DNA from: SKZT01 sp964478625
Lineage (GTDB): Bacteria; Desulfobacterota; Desulfobacteria; Desulfobacterales; SKZT01
NCBI GenBank assembly: GCA_964478625.1
Contig: CAYZJH010000001.1
Location: 150,734 to 214,733 of the forward strand
DNA: 64,000 bases
Direction: 5' to 3'
Shown: positions 18,579-27,799 of the stretch, piece by piece
Layout: each line of letters begins with the position of its first letter
Position numbering within the stretch: the stretch's first letter is position 1
The notes under the pieces: generated by a model
What the model saw: the letters and a program-made list of their open reading frames with translations, nothing else
Database searches by the model: none
Told to the model about the DNA's origin: nothing
Translations under genes and position numbers: made by a program

Positions 18579-19658
18579 TTACCTAAGCTTTAATGTACTC
18601 AATGAAATCAGGGCCAGTGTTATTGAAATAATCCAGAACCGTACACAAACCTTCGGCTCCTCCCAGCCTTTGAGTTCGAAATGGTGATGAAGAGGGGCCA
18701 TTCTAAAAATACGCCTTCCATGAGTCATCTTGAAAAACCCAACCTGAAAAATAACCGACAAAGCCTCAATGACAAAAAGACCGCCCACGATCACCAGAAG
18801 AATTTCCTGTTTTGTGATCACTGCAACAGCTCCCAGCGCAGCTCCTAAAGAAAGGGACCCCGTATCACCCATAAACATTTGAGCCGGGTATGAATTAAAC
18901 CATAGAAAACCCAAACCGGCACCGGCCAGCGTGGCGCAGAAAACAGTGATCTCCCCGGAGCCTGGGACATATTGGACCTGAAGATATTCAGCAATTTTGA
19001 TATGGCCAGCCACATAAGCAAACAGCATATATGTGCCCGCCGCCACTATCACGGGACCAATCGCCAGGCCGTCCAGGCCGTCGGTCAAATTGACCGCATT
19101 TGAAGTGCCTACAATCACCAACATGGCAAAAGGGATATAGGCCAGTCCCAGGTCCGGTTGAATGTTTTTAAAAAACGGTATGGTAACATGTGTGGAAAAG
19201 TCTGGAATCATATAGACAAAAACTGCTGTCAGCAATGCCACTAGAATTTGAAATGTGAATTTGCTTCGAACACCGAATCCCAGATTACGCTTCTTGACCT
19301 GTTTTAAATAATCGTCAATAAAACCGATCACACAAAACCCCAGCGTGCAAAAAAGAACGATCCACACATACGGATTTGTCAATTGGGTCCATAGAAGCGT
19401 GGAAACCATTACGGAAAAAATAACCAAAGAACCACCCATGGTCGGCGTTCCTGCCTTTTTGTGATGATTTGCCGGACCGTCCTCGCGAATGTATTGACCC
19501 ACTTGCATTTCCTGGAGTTTTCTAATCACCCATGGTCCTAAAAAAAAACAGATCAAAAGGGCCGTTAAACCAGCATAGATGGTTCTGAAAGTAATATACC
19601 GAAAGACATTAAACGCTGTAAAAGTTGCAGCAAGAGGATAGAAAATATGATAAATCAT
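18579..19658 (-). CDS. mraY: Phospho-MurNAc-pentapeptide transferase MraY
   Basis: Polytopic transferase forming lipid I from UDP-MurNAc-pentapeptide and undecaprenyl phosphate. Seen: KKAGTPTMGG (about 67-76), FIDDYLK with the catalytic Asp pair, NAVNLTDGLDGLA, MGDTGSLSLGAALG and the C-terminal APLHHHFELKG. 359 residues, about ten membrane helices. ATGA overlap with murF. Confidence 0.97.
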   Translation of the reverse strand: MIYHIFYPLAATFTAFNVFRYITFRTIYAGLTALLICFFLGPWVIRKLQEMQVGQYIREDGPANHHKKAGTPTMGGSLVIFSVMVSTLLWTQLTNPYVWIVLFCTLGFCVIGFIDDYLKQVKKRNLGFGVRSKFTFQILVALLTAVFVYMIPDFSTHVTIPFFKNIQPDLGLAYIPFAMLVIVGTSNAVNLTDGLDGLAIGPVIVAAGTYMLFAYVAGHIKIAEYLQVQYVPGSGEITVFCATLAGAGLGFLWFNSYPAQMFMGDTGSLSLGAALGAVAVITKQEILLVIVGGLFVIEALSVIFQVGFFKMTHGRRIFRMAPLHHHFELKGWEEPKVCVRFWIISITLALISLSTLKLR

Positions 19659-21076
19659 AACCTGCCTTCACTTTGCTTGAGGCCTTTAACAATCTGTTCC
19701 ATTCCCATTCCTCTGGAACCTTTGATCAGCACCCAGTCACCTGCCTTTAACCAATTCTTGAGGTCAGATAGGATTTCTTCTTTCGTGCCCAAAAAGATAT
19801 CTCGTCTGGACATACCGCCATCCGCCGCTCCTTCAACTATTCTTCCGGCATGGGATCCAACGGCATAAACCCTTGAAACTTTTATGTCCGCAGCAATTCT
19901 GCCGATTTTTTCATGAAAGACCGCTGCGTGTTCTCCTAATTCAAGCATGTCTCCGGCAACAAAAACACTTCGCTGATTTTTTCTCAATGACTTTAATGTT
20001 TTCAGGGCCACTTCCATGGAACCTGGGTTGGCATTATAAGTGTCGTCAATAATATGTATGCCGGTTTGGGTGTGCACGATATTCATTCTCCCATGTTCCG
20101 GCTCAAAATCATTTTCCAGAGCCGATTTGATTTCATCTGCATTAAGCCCGATTTTATATCCTACAGAGGCTGCTGCCAGAGCGTTCAGCACCATGAAGGA
20201 CCCAGGTATTTTGATGTGTATGGTGATGTTTTCATCAGGCAATTCCAGAGTAAATGAAGTACCTGATTTATTTTCCAGAATTTTTGATCCCCTTATGTGT
20301 GCATTTTTCGAAGTTCCATAAAATAAAACCTCCCCCGGAGCCCTGCTTGCCATCGAGGCCACTCGTTTATCATCTGCGTTTAAAACAGCCACCCCAGTTA
20401 AAGGCATGTGATCCAGAAGTTCTCCTTTGGCAGAGGCGACTCCGTCTAGAGATCCAAACCCTTCCAGATGAGCAGGACCCACATTGGTAATGAGTCCAAT
20501 ATCAGGACAACAAATACCTGCCAAGTATGCAATTTCTCCGGGATTATTGGCCCCTAACTCCAAGACAGCCCAGCGATGACCGGGATTTAAATTTAAAAGG
20601 GTTAGCGGAAGACCGATATGGTTATTAAAATTACCAAGACTTGTCAAGGTGTAAAAACGGCGACTAACTACAGCTGAAGTCATTTTTCGCGTAGTTGTTT
20701 TTCCGTTGGAGCCGGTAATCGCCGTGACCAAAATTCCCGATCTTTTACGGTTATATGAAGCCATATCTCCGAGAGCCCTGGTTGTGTTCTCAACCTCGAT
20801 AAAAACAAGTTTCTGAAATTCTTTATGGCCTGATATCAAAGCCATCGCTTCTGCTTTCGAAACAACAAAAGCTTTACCACCTTTTTGTACAACATCCTTA
20901 ATAAAGTTGTGACCATCATGCCTTTCCCCCTTGATTGCCACAAAGATTTCGGTTTCGGATATCCTTCGAGAGTCAATGGAAACTCCCTCGAATTTTTCAT
21001 TCCTGTTGCCAACCATAAGAGTTCCACCAGTAGCATCTAAAATTTCAGAAACTGTCCAAGGTATGGTTGCGGCCAT
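19655..21076 (-). CDS. murF: UDP-MurNAc-tripeptide--D-alanyl-D-alanine ligase MurF
   Basis: Mur ligase adding D-Ala-D-Ala. P-loop ITGSNGKTTTRKM, then ELGANNPGEIAYL, NVGPAHLEGFGS and DDTYNANPGSM, all MurF-typical. The frame starts at GTG 21085 and again at ATG 21076 three codons later; neither has a strong ribosome site, and ATG is preferred here. About 473 residues. Between murE and mraY. Confidence 0.96.
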   Translation of the reverse strand: MAATIPWTVSEILDATGGTLMVGNRNEKFEGVSIDSRRISETEIFVAIKGERHDGHNFIKDVVQKGGKAFVVSKAEAMALISGHKEFQKLVFIEVENTTRALGDMASYNRKRSGILVTAITGSNGKTTTRKMTSAVVSRRFYTLTSLGNFNNHIGLPLTLLNLNPGHRWAVLELGANNPGEIAYLAGICCPDIGLITNVGPAHLEGFGSLDGVASAKGELLDHMPLTGVAVLNADDKRVASMASRAPGEVLFYGTSKNAHIRGSKILENKSGTSFTLELPDENITIHIKIPGSFMVLNALAAASVGYKIGLNADEIKSALENDFEPEHGRMNIVHTQTGIHIIDDTYNANPGSMEVALKTLKSLRKNQRSVFVAGDMLELGEHAAVFHEKIGRIAADIKVSRVYAVGSHAGRIVEGAADGGMSRRDIFLGTKEEILSDLKNWLKAGDWVLIKGSRGMGMEQIVKGLKQSEGRL

Positions 21077-21113
21077 AAGAGTCACACCATTTCTTTATTG
21101 AGGTTATTCAAAA

Positions 21114-22688
21114 TTACAAAGCCAGCGCTATTTTGGCCTCAAGGCGATCATCGAACGGGACGGTTTTTTTTCCGATGATTTGATACGATTCGTGTCCTTT
21201 ACCTGCGATCAGAATGGTGTCTCCGGGAGAAGATGCACGCACGGCGGTCTGTATGGCGTGTTTGCGGTCGGAAACAACAATATAACCTTTTTTGACAACT
21301 CCATCATGAAGTTCTGATGCAGAGTAAACAGGAATACCAGTTTCACGTACTCCAACCAGGATTTCTTCAATAATTTCTAAAGGAGGTTCAGAACGGGGAT
21401 TATCCGATGTAATAATGGACAAATCAGACAATTCCGCTGAAATTTTTCCCATCAGAGGTCTTTTTTCACGGTCACGGTCTCCTCCGCAACCAAAAACACA
21501 TATGAGCCTGTTGGGAGTTAAAGATTTTAACGTTTTAAGGACATTTTCAAGAGCATCCGGCGTATGGGCATAATCCACATAAACGAACCTGCCTAAATCA
21601 TTGGGTACTCTTTCCAGCCTGCCGGGTACATTTTTTAAATTTTCCAATCCCCTTTTTATCAAATCTCTTGACAAATTCAAAGCAACCCCGACGCCTGTCG
21701 CGGATAAAATATTTTCCAGATTATACTCACCCACCAAAGAGGACCGGATCTGTAACCCCCCATAAGGAGTTGATAAATCGCAGTGGATTCCATCCAAACC
21801 CAATTCCGTTTTTTCCGGATAAATCATATTCATGGGGGATTTACCAACGGAGATGCCGCTGACCGGAAATTCCTTTAATAATAACTTTCCTCTTTCATCA
21901 TCACAATTAATAACCGCCTTAGCCTTATCTTTTTTGGGACCGGAAACCAAATAATCAGTAAATAGCCGTTTTTTACAAGCCCAGTATTCATCCATTGAAC
22001 CATGGTAATCCAGGTGATCCTGGGTGAGGTTTGTAAAGACTGCAACATCTATCCAGCAATTTTCGATTCGGCCGAGATCGATGGCATGGGATGACACCTC
22101 CATGACTACATGAGTAACTCCTTCTGATTTCATCTCATAGAGTGTCCTCTGCAAATCTAGAGACTCAGGAGTGGTTACCGGATTGGTGAATACTTTTTTG
22201 GCGAACCGACAGTTTATGGTTCCGATTACACCAGTCTTCAACCCGGCCATGTTAAGAATACTTTCAACAAGATAAGAGGTGGTAGTTTTGCCGTTGGTAC
22301 CGGTAATTCCAATGATCAGAAGCTGTTCCGACGGGTTTCCATAAAAACGGGAGGATAAATGCGCCAGGGCTGTTCTCGAATTCTCTACAATAAGATTAAC
22401 GGCTTTTTTCGTATGTATAGGTCTTTGGGATACAATTACCGAAGCACCTTTTTCTATCGCCAGATCGATAAAATCGTGGCCATCGGCTTTCAATCCTTTT
22501 ACAGCTACAAAAACCCCTCCGCAGGTAACGTCCTGAGCTCGATAATGAACAGATGAAATCTCCATATCTGCTATGAATTTTTGGTGTGGAGAACTTGTGA
22601 TATTTTGTTGAGGAAAGAATTTTAAATTGAGTTCAGGTTCTGAAATGTTTAAAATGGAAAGCCCTTGAATGAGCGCGCCAAGTTTCAT
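21114..22688 (-). CDS. murE: UDP-MurNAc-tripeptide synthetase MurE (meso-DAP type)
   Basis: Mur ligase adding the third stem residue. P-loop ITGTNGKTTTSYL, EVSSHAIDLGRI, FTNLTQDHLDYHGSM. The substrate loop reads SDNPRSEPP; DNPR is the diagnostic sequence for meso-diaminopimelate addition, so this organism has DAP-type peptidoglycan. 524 residues, slightly long owing to a 30-residue N-terminal extension. Overlaps ftsI by 4 nt. Confidence 0.96.
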   Translation of the reverse strand: MKLGALIQGLSILNISEPELNLKFFPQQNITSSPHQKFIADMEISSVHYRAQDVTCGGVFVAVKGLKADGHDFIDLAIEKGASVIVSQRPIHTKKAVNLIVENSRTALAHLSSRFYGNPSEQLLIIGITGTNGKTTTSYLVESILNMAGLKTGVIGTINCRFAKKVFTNPVTTPESLDLQRTLYEMKSEGVTHVVMEVSSHAIDLGRIENCWIDVAVFTNLTQDHLDYHGSMDEYWACKKRLFTDYLVSGPKKDKAKAVINCDDERGKLLLKEFPVSGISVGKSPMNMIYPEKTELGLDGIHCDLSTPYGGLQIRSSLVGEYNLENILSATGVGVALNLSRDLIKRGLENLKNVPGRLERVPNDLGRFVYVDYAHTPDALENVLKTLKSLTPNRLICVFGCGGDRDREKRPLMGKISAELSDLSIITSDNPRSEPPLEIIEEILVGVRETGIPVYSASELHDGVVKKGYIVVSDRKHAIQTAVRASSPGDTILIAGKGHESYQIIGKKTVPFDDRLEAKIALAL

Positions 22689-24421
22689 CCCTTAACTTCT
22701 CCCTGCCTGTCAGCGGTCAAATGCTCCGGTTTGCTATCAGGGGGTATATTCATATAATTTAAAGTCTGAAGAGCAATTTTTTTGAATACAGGGGCAGCAA
22801 CAATCCCACCGTAATGGGCTTTTTGGGGTTCATCGATCATCACCAGTATGGTTGCCGCTGGATTATTCGCAGGAACAAATCCCACAAAAGAAGCCACATA
22901 TTTACCTCTAGCATATGTGCCGTTTTCATCGATTTTTTGTGCAGTGCCGGTTTTTCCGGCAACTTTAAATCCTTCAAGTGCAGCCCGTGTACCGGTGCCT
23001 CCTTCTTCGGTAACTTTCACCATCATTTTTGCAATGGCCTCCGCAGTTTCCGGAGATACGGCCCTGCGAACAGGAATCGGTTCAAATTTTTGGATCGGAT
23101 CACCATTTTTGTCCGTAATCGATTGAACTACATAAGGTTTCATTAAAATCCCTTCATTGGCAATAGCGCTGACGGCCCTTGCCAGTTGGATTGCAGAAAC
23201 GGATATGCCCTGTCCAAATGCAATGGCAGCATTGTCAATCTTTGTCCAACGCTGATAGGGTGAAAGCATTCCGGGTGTTTCGCCCGGACAATCGATTCCG
23301 GTTTTCTCACCAAATCCGAAATTTCGCAAAGTATCATAAAGATTCTTGGTACCGATATTTTCGCTCAATTTAACCGTCCCAATATTACTTGAAACCTGTA
23401 TGATTTGCTCTAATGAGAGATATTTATATGGACGTGTATCATGTATCACATTTCTACCGATCCGATAAGCCCCGTTTTCACAATAGAATATGGAATGAGG
23501 TCCTGAAACTCCCGATTCAAGGGCGGCTGCAGCACTGAAAATTTTCAGGGTCGATCCTGGTTCATAAGGATCCGTTATGGCACGATTTCTCCATTTATCC
23601 TTGGCAAACAGATTGTAATTATTCGGATTGATCGATGGATAATGTGCCATAGCCAGGACAGCGCCTGTCTTGGGTGACATCACCACAGCGATGCCGTTTT
23701 TTGCTCCATTTTGAACCACTGCCTCCGCAAGAGCGGTCTCAGCGATGTATTGTATTCTTCGATCAATGGTAAGAACAAGATTTTTACCACTTCTATCGGT
23801 TTCTTCATCAATTTCCAAACCCAGTCTGCGGCCCAATGCATCCCGGATTACCCTGAATTGGGCCTGTTGACCCTCCAGAACATGATCATAAAAAAATTCA
23901 ACGCCTTCAAGCCCGCGACCATCCACGCCAGAAAAACCGACAATCTGTGCGGCCATTGACTTATACGGATAAAAACGGCTTCGCTCGGATTTAAAAACGA
24001 TACCCTCTAAATTCAAGGCTTGAACCATCTCAACCTTTTTGGGCGTAACATGTCTTTCAATCCAAACAAAAGGTGTATTTGAAGCCAATTTGTTAGCCAG
24101 GTCACTTCGGTTCATCCCTAAAGCTTTTGCCAAATCCCTGGCTGTGGCGGCTACATCTTTAATTTGTTTGGGATGAGCTCCAATTGAAGTCACATCAATG
24201 CTCAGGGCCATCTTTCCCATGTTGGCATCAAAAATGATTCCTCGTTCTCCCAAGGCTTTCACCGGTCGCTTGACCTGGCCATCGGCTTTCTGCGATAACC
24301 ATGGTCCTTTAAAAAGATGTAAATCCACGGCTCTCGCAACAATCGCCGAAAAACAGATACCAAATGCAATTCCTACCAGAAGGACTCGTATTTTTATTCT
24401 ATTGGGCTCTTTTGCTATCAT
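22685..24421 (-). CDS. ftsI: Division transpeptidase FtsI (PBP3)
   Basis: Class B penicillin-binding protein, 578 residues. One N-terminal membrane segment (about 11-33), a pedestal/dimerisation domain, then the transpeptidase domain with the active-site SxxK motif EPGSTLKIF, SxN motif VSSNIGT and KTG motif AGKTGTAQK. Septal cross-linking partner of FtsW. Start ATG overlaps the ftsL stop. Confidence 0.96.
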   Translation of the reverse strand: MIAKEPNRIKIRVLLVGIAFGICFSAIVARAVDLHLFKGPWLSQKADGQVKRPVKALGERGIIFDANMGKMALSIDVTSIGAHPKQIKDVAATARDLAKALGMNRSDLANKLASNTPFVWIERHVTPKKVEMVQALNLEGIVFKSERSRFYPYKSMAAQIVGFSGVDGRGLEGVEFFYDHVLEGQQAQFRVIRDALGRRLGLEIDEETDRSGKNLVLTIDRRIQYIAETALAEAVVQNGAKNGIAVVMSPKTGAVLAMAHYPSINPNNYNLFAKDKWRNRAITDPYEPGSTLKIFSAAAALESGVSGPHSIFYCENGAYRIGRNVIHDTRPYKYLSLEQIIQVSSNIGTVKLSENIGTKNLYDTLRNFGFGEKTGIDCPGETPGMLSPYQRWTKIDNAAIAFGQGISVSAIQLARAVSAIANEGILMKPYVVQSITDKNGDPIQKFEPIPVRRAVSPETAEAIAKMMVKVTEEGGTGTRAALEGFKVAGKTGTAQKIDENGTYARGKYVASFVGFVPANNPAATILVMIDEPQKAHYGGIVAAPVFKKIALQTLNYMNIPPDSKPEHLTADRQGEVKG

Positions 24422-24711
24422 TGCAGCACGATGACCTGTTCAGAGTTTGGGGGTTGAAGGCCTATTTTATCCCGAGCGATTTTGGCAATCCTTTCGGGGG
24501 ATTTCAGACGTTCCGTTTCGATTTTCAGCCGGCTTTGAAGCATCAGCAGCTCTTTTTGCTGATCGAGTTCATGGCTGATTTTGTATCCAGTGCTAATGCA
24601 CTGCACCCTGCACCATGTGTAAAAGAATAGTTCCATGATAAACAAAAATAGAAGCACCATGGAAAGTCCCGTACGCATTCTGAATTTTTTGTTTGTTGGC
24701 TCCTTTTTCAT
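24418..24711 (-). CDS. ftsL: Cell division protein FtsL
   Basis: Small bitopic protein, 97 residues: basic head, one membrane helix (about 15-38), then a coiled-coil stretch (ELDQQKELLMLQSRLKIETERL) ending in a conserved ERIAKIARDKIGLQPP segment, as in FtsL. The sequence is poorly conserved in general; identity rests on size, topology and its position between rsmH and ftsI. Confidence 0.88.
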   Translation of the reverse strand: MKKEPTNKKFRMRTGLSMVLLFLFIMELFFYTWCRVQCISTGYKISHELDQQKELLMLQSRLKIETERLKSPERIAKIARDKIGLQPPNSEQVIVLQ

Positions 24712-24754
24712 AACGGACTATCTTTCCATTTCCGAAACAATCAAAAATACAGGA

Positions 24755-25696
24755 TCAAAGTTTCTCTGCAGCTCTCAAACGAGTGCTTCTAGCCATCGGA
24801 TTTGATGCAATCTCCTGCTCAGTCGGTCGAACCGGCTTTTTAGTTAACAAACTCATTTTTTTTTCAAAACCGCAAATACAATAGGGAAAAGTGGGCGGGC
24901 AGCTACACCCATCCTCATACGACTTCATCTTCTGCTTTACGATCCGATCCTCAAGAGAATGAAACGATAAAATGCACAATCTTCCTTTCGGGTTTAAGAT
25001 ATCCGCTGACATGTCCAAGAACGAATCCAATCTTTCGAGTTCGCGATTTACAACAATTCTCAGGGCCATAAACACTCGTGTTGCAGGGTGTATCCTTTGC
25101 GGCTTGGAAATAAACTTTTTAGGAATTGATTCCATTATGATTTTCACAAGTTCGAAACTGGTTTTAATCTCTCCGACTTTTCTGGCCTTAACGATATTTG
25201 AAGCTATCCGTCTCGACCATCTTTCCTCCCCGTATTTTGAAAAAATCATAGCCAGCTCTTGTTCACTTGAATCGTTGACAATATCTTTTGCAGTTAAAAC
25301 CGAGGTTCCATCCATTCGCATATCCAACGGCTCATCTTTCTGAAAAGTAAAACCCCGGCCACTTTGAGCTAGTTGATGAAATGAAATTCCCAAATCAGCA
25401 AAGATGCCATCCACTTTATGGATATTAAGCTGAGCAAGAGCAGACTTGATATTGATAAAATTATCATGAAATAGAGCAATCTGTGGTGCATAGGCGTTTA
25501 AAACCTTTTTCGCATTGTCAATGGAATCCTTATCCTGATCAATACCTACCAAAAAACCGCCCGGCATCATCCTTTCAATAATGGCTCTGCTGTGTCCCGC
25601 TCCCCCTAGTGTACAATCCACATATGTTTTTCCGGGTCTGACATTCAGATATTGAACCACCTCACGCACCATTACCGGGATATGCTGGTATGCCAT
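24755..25696 (-). CDS. rsmH: 16S rRNA (cytosine-1402-N4)-methyltransferase RsmH
   Basis: SAM-dependent methyltransferase acting on the ribosomal P-site base C1402. N-terminal HIPVMVREVV, SAM loop YVDCTLGGAGHS, GIDQDKDS, DGIFADLGISFHQ and the C-terminal LSFHSLEDRIVK are all family signatures. 313 residues. Six nt downstream of mraZ in the usual dcw order. Confidence 0.97.
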   Translation of the reverse strand: MAYQHIPVMVREVVQYLNVRPGKTYVDCTLGGAGHSRAIIERMMPGGFLVGIDQDKDSIDNAKKVLNAYAPQIALFHDNFINIKSALAQLNIHKVDGIFADLGISFHQLAQSGRGFTFQKDEPLDMRMDGTSVLTAKDIVNDSSEQELAMIFSKYGEERWSRRIASNIVKARKVGEIKTSFELVKIIMESIPKKFISKPQRIHPATRVFMALRIVVNRELERLDSFLDMSADILNPKGRLCILSFHSLEDRIVKQKMKSYEDGCSCPPTFPYCICGFEKKMSLLTKKPVRPTEQEIASNPMARSTRLRAAEKL

Positions 25697-25702
25697 CAGG
25701 CA

Positions 25703-26149
25703 TCAAAGTCCGAGTTTTGCGATCTCGTTTCTGACATTTTCCTCCTGCATGTCTTTATCGAGATCGAGGTTTTCCTTTTCCCAGTTTTCACGAGACCATA
25801 TTTCGAAATGATCCAAGACACCAACAATCACTATTTCTTTTTCAAGATTGGCATATTGCCTTAAAGCAGGGGGGATTAGGATACGATCCTGTTTATCTCC
25901 GATACATTCATGGGCGCCGCCGATAAAAACTCTCCGGAATCGCCGCATGCTCTGACTCTTTTCCGCAAGAGATAGAATTCTTTTTTCAATCTTACCCCAT
26001 TCATCAAGGGTGTAGCCTACGAGACAATTATCCATACGCGAAATCATCACTCCGTTTTGACCACTAGTTTTGATTTGGTCTCGGAACCTTGCCGGAATAA
26101 TGATTCGTCCCTTGTCATCAATGGTATGAAAGGAGCTACCCCTAAACAT
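25703..26149 (-). CDS. mraZ: Transcriptional regulator MraZ
   Basis: AbrB-fold DNA-binding repressor of the dcw cluster, 148 residues. Two SpoVT/AbrB-like repeats: FHTIDDKGRIIIPARFR near the N-terminus and ECIGDKQDRILIPPALR near 80-97, each with the DxxGR/DxxxR motif. ATG 26149 begins the cluster; a GGAGG site nine bases upstream overlaps the proximal MraZ box. A second ATG at 26153 is out of frame. Confidence 0.96.
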   Translation of the reverse strand: MFRGSSFHTIDDKGRIIIPARFRDQIKTSGQNGVMISRMDNCLVGYTLDEWGKIEKRILSLAEKSQSMRRFRRVFIGGAHECIGDKQDRILIPPALRQYANLEKEIVIVGVLDHFEIWSRENWEKENLDLDKDMQEENVRNEIAKLGL

Positions 26150-26156
26150 CCATTAT

Positions 26157-26174
26157 CCTCCACTTTACCCCACC
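26157..26174 (-). promoter_or_regulatory. Two MraZ boxes upstream of mraZ
   Basis: On the minus strand GGTGGGG (26174-26168) and GTGGAGG (26163-26157) repeat the GTGG core at exactly 10-bp spacing, matching the known MraZ operator pattern of short G-rich repeats every 10 bp. The proximal box also serves as the ribosome site of mraZ, so repression could act on both transcription and translation. Confidence 0.65.
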
Positions 26175-26183
26175 TTTTGTGCA

Positions 26184-26212
26184 ATAATCTATCATTCACC
26201 TCTTTATGTCAA
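26184..26212 (-). promoter_or_regulatory. Sigma-70 type promoter of the dcw cluster
   Basis: Minus strand TTGACA (26212-26207), a 17-bp spacer and GATTAT (26189-26184). The -35 hexamer is perfect and the -10 matches four of six. It lies just upstream of the MraZ boxes, the expected geometry for autoregulated dcw expression. Confidence 0.65.
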
Positions 26213-26424
26213 GAAAAATTAATTTTTTTATCAAAAAATTTTCAATAAATCACAAATGTTAAGTTAAATGTAACATCGTGTCATCAAGTGGAGTCTATCT
26301 TTCCAAAATTCCTTCCTATCTCCATGGATATAAAATCAATTAATAAAGACTTGAACATGCAACTAGGGTGTTGTAATTAGTTTTTTTGCTGATTTTAATC
26401 TCACAAAAACATCAAGGAGGTTTC

Positions 26425-27741
26425 ATGAAATATATCATCATCGGAAATGGCATCGCCGGAATTCAGGCAGCTGAAACCATACGCCGGATGGATAGCGAGA
26501 GCAGCATTACGATAATCGGAGATGAAACCTACTCGCCTTACTGTCGTCCCATGATAAGCCTTGTTCTAGAAGGTATTATTCCTCCTGAAAAACTGGCGAT
26601 ACGAAGTGAGGATTTTTATGAAAAACTTCGTATTGAACCCGTGTTGGGACGTCGCGTTACGGATATCGATGTTGCCCAAAAAAAAGTGATCATTGATGAA
26701 ACCACAAAGGGGGGAAGCAAAGCCACTTTTCCTTTTGATAAACTCCTGATAGCTTCCGGAGCAGATGCTCGTCCAATAAAGGCTCAAGGACGTAATCTGA
26801 AAAATATTTTTTACATGCGGGGTCAAAAGGATGTACTGACAATGATGGAGGCTTTGGTTACAGCCAAAACTGCCTTGGTTTTAGGCGGTGGCCTCGTGGG
26901 ATTCAAAGCCGCTTATGGCCTGATGAAACGTGGGCTTAAGGTCACCATGCTCATTAAATCCGAATATCCCTTATCCATGCAGGTAGATGAAGCCGCCGGT
27001 AATTTGATTTTAAACGAACTGGTTAAACATGGTCTTAAGGTTCGTGTGGGCGTGGATGTCAGTTTCTTTGAAGGCGACCGCCAGGTTGCCGGGGCCTGTC
27101 TTTCAGATGGTTCCACGGTTCAATGTGACCTGGTGGTCATCGGAAAGGGCGTTTTACCCTCTTTGTCGTTTGTACCACAGGACCAAATCAAAGTGGATCT
27201 TGGAATCATGGTGGATGAACACCTCGAGACCAGTTCACCGGGAATCTATGCTGCGGGTGATGTAGCCGAGTACGTGGATATCGCAAGAAAAACGCGATGG
27301 GTCAACGCAATCTGGCCTGAGGCTGTCAATCAGGGAAGACTTGCTGGAATGAACATGGCTGGTCGACCCGTGGCATACAAAGGGAGTTTGAGCAGAAATG
27401 TGATTCGCATCTTTGACCTGGACGTAATGACTTGCGGTATAGTCAACCCTCCTATGTCTCCCGATTATGAAATGATCAGTCAAGTTAATCCTCATAAAAA
27501 GCTGATCAGGTGTTTATCCGGGGTCAGCGAGAATGATTATGAAGTCATCAGTCAAATACACCCCCGCAAGAGCCTTTACCGGAAACTGGTTTTTAAACAC
27601 GATATTCTGGTGGGCATGGTGTTGATCAATCAAATCGATCAGGGAGGACTTTTTGCATCGCTAATCCAAAATGAAACTCCCATTCGCATAGCCAAATCGG
27701 CCATGTTGAATCCAGGTTTTAATTATAAACAACTACTTTAA
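26425..27741 (+). CDS. CODH-associated FAD/NAD(P) oxidoreductase
   Basis: Two-nucleotide-domain flavoprotein of the NADH:rubredoxin/nitrite reductase-like family, 438 residues. FAD loop IIGNGIAGIQAAE at the N-terminus, NAD(P) loop LGGGLVGFKAA near residue 150, and the second FAD motif GIYAAGDVAEY. The start at ATG 26425 follows AAGGAGG; the frame opens earlier at 26386 without such support. It is the first gene of the operon with a CooF-like ferredoxin and CooS. Comparable flavoproteins beside cooF-cooS are thought to pass electrons from CO oxidation to NAD(P)+; this is family knowledge, not shown here. Confidence 0.88.
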   Translation: MKYIIIGNGIAGIQAAETIRRMDSESSITIIGDETYSPYCRPMISLVLEGIIPPEKLAIRSEDFYEKLRIEPVLGRRVTDIDVAQKKVIIDETTKGGSKATFPFDKLLIASGADARPIKAQGRNLKNIFYMRGQKDVLTMMEALVTAKTALVLGGGLVGFKAAYGLMKRGLKVTMLIKSEYPLSMQVDEAAGNLILNELVKHGLKVRVGVDVSFFEGDRQVAGACLSDGSTVQCDLVVIGKGVLPSLSFVPQDQIKVDLGIMVDEHLETSSPGIYAAGDVAEYVDIARKTRWVNAIWPEAVNQGRLAGMNMAGRPVAYKGSLSRNVIRIFDLDVMTCGIVNPPMSPDYEMISQVNPHKKLIRCLSGVSENDYEVISQIHPRKSLYRKLVFKHDILVGMVLINQIDQGGLFASLIQNETPIRIAKSAMLNPGFNYKQLL

Positions 27742-27799
27742 ATCTATTCCTGATTGCCAGGCTGAAACTATAACCCAAAAACGAATGAAGGAGGCCTTT

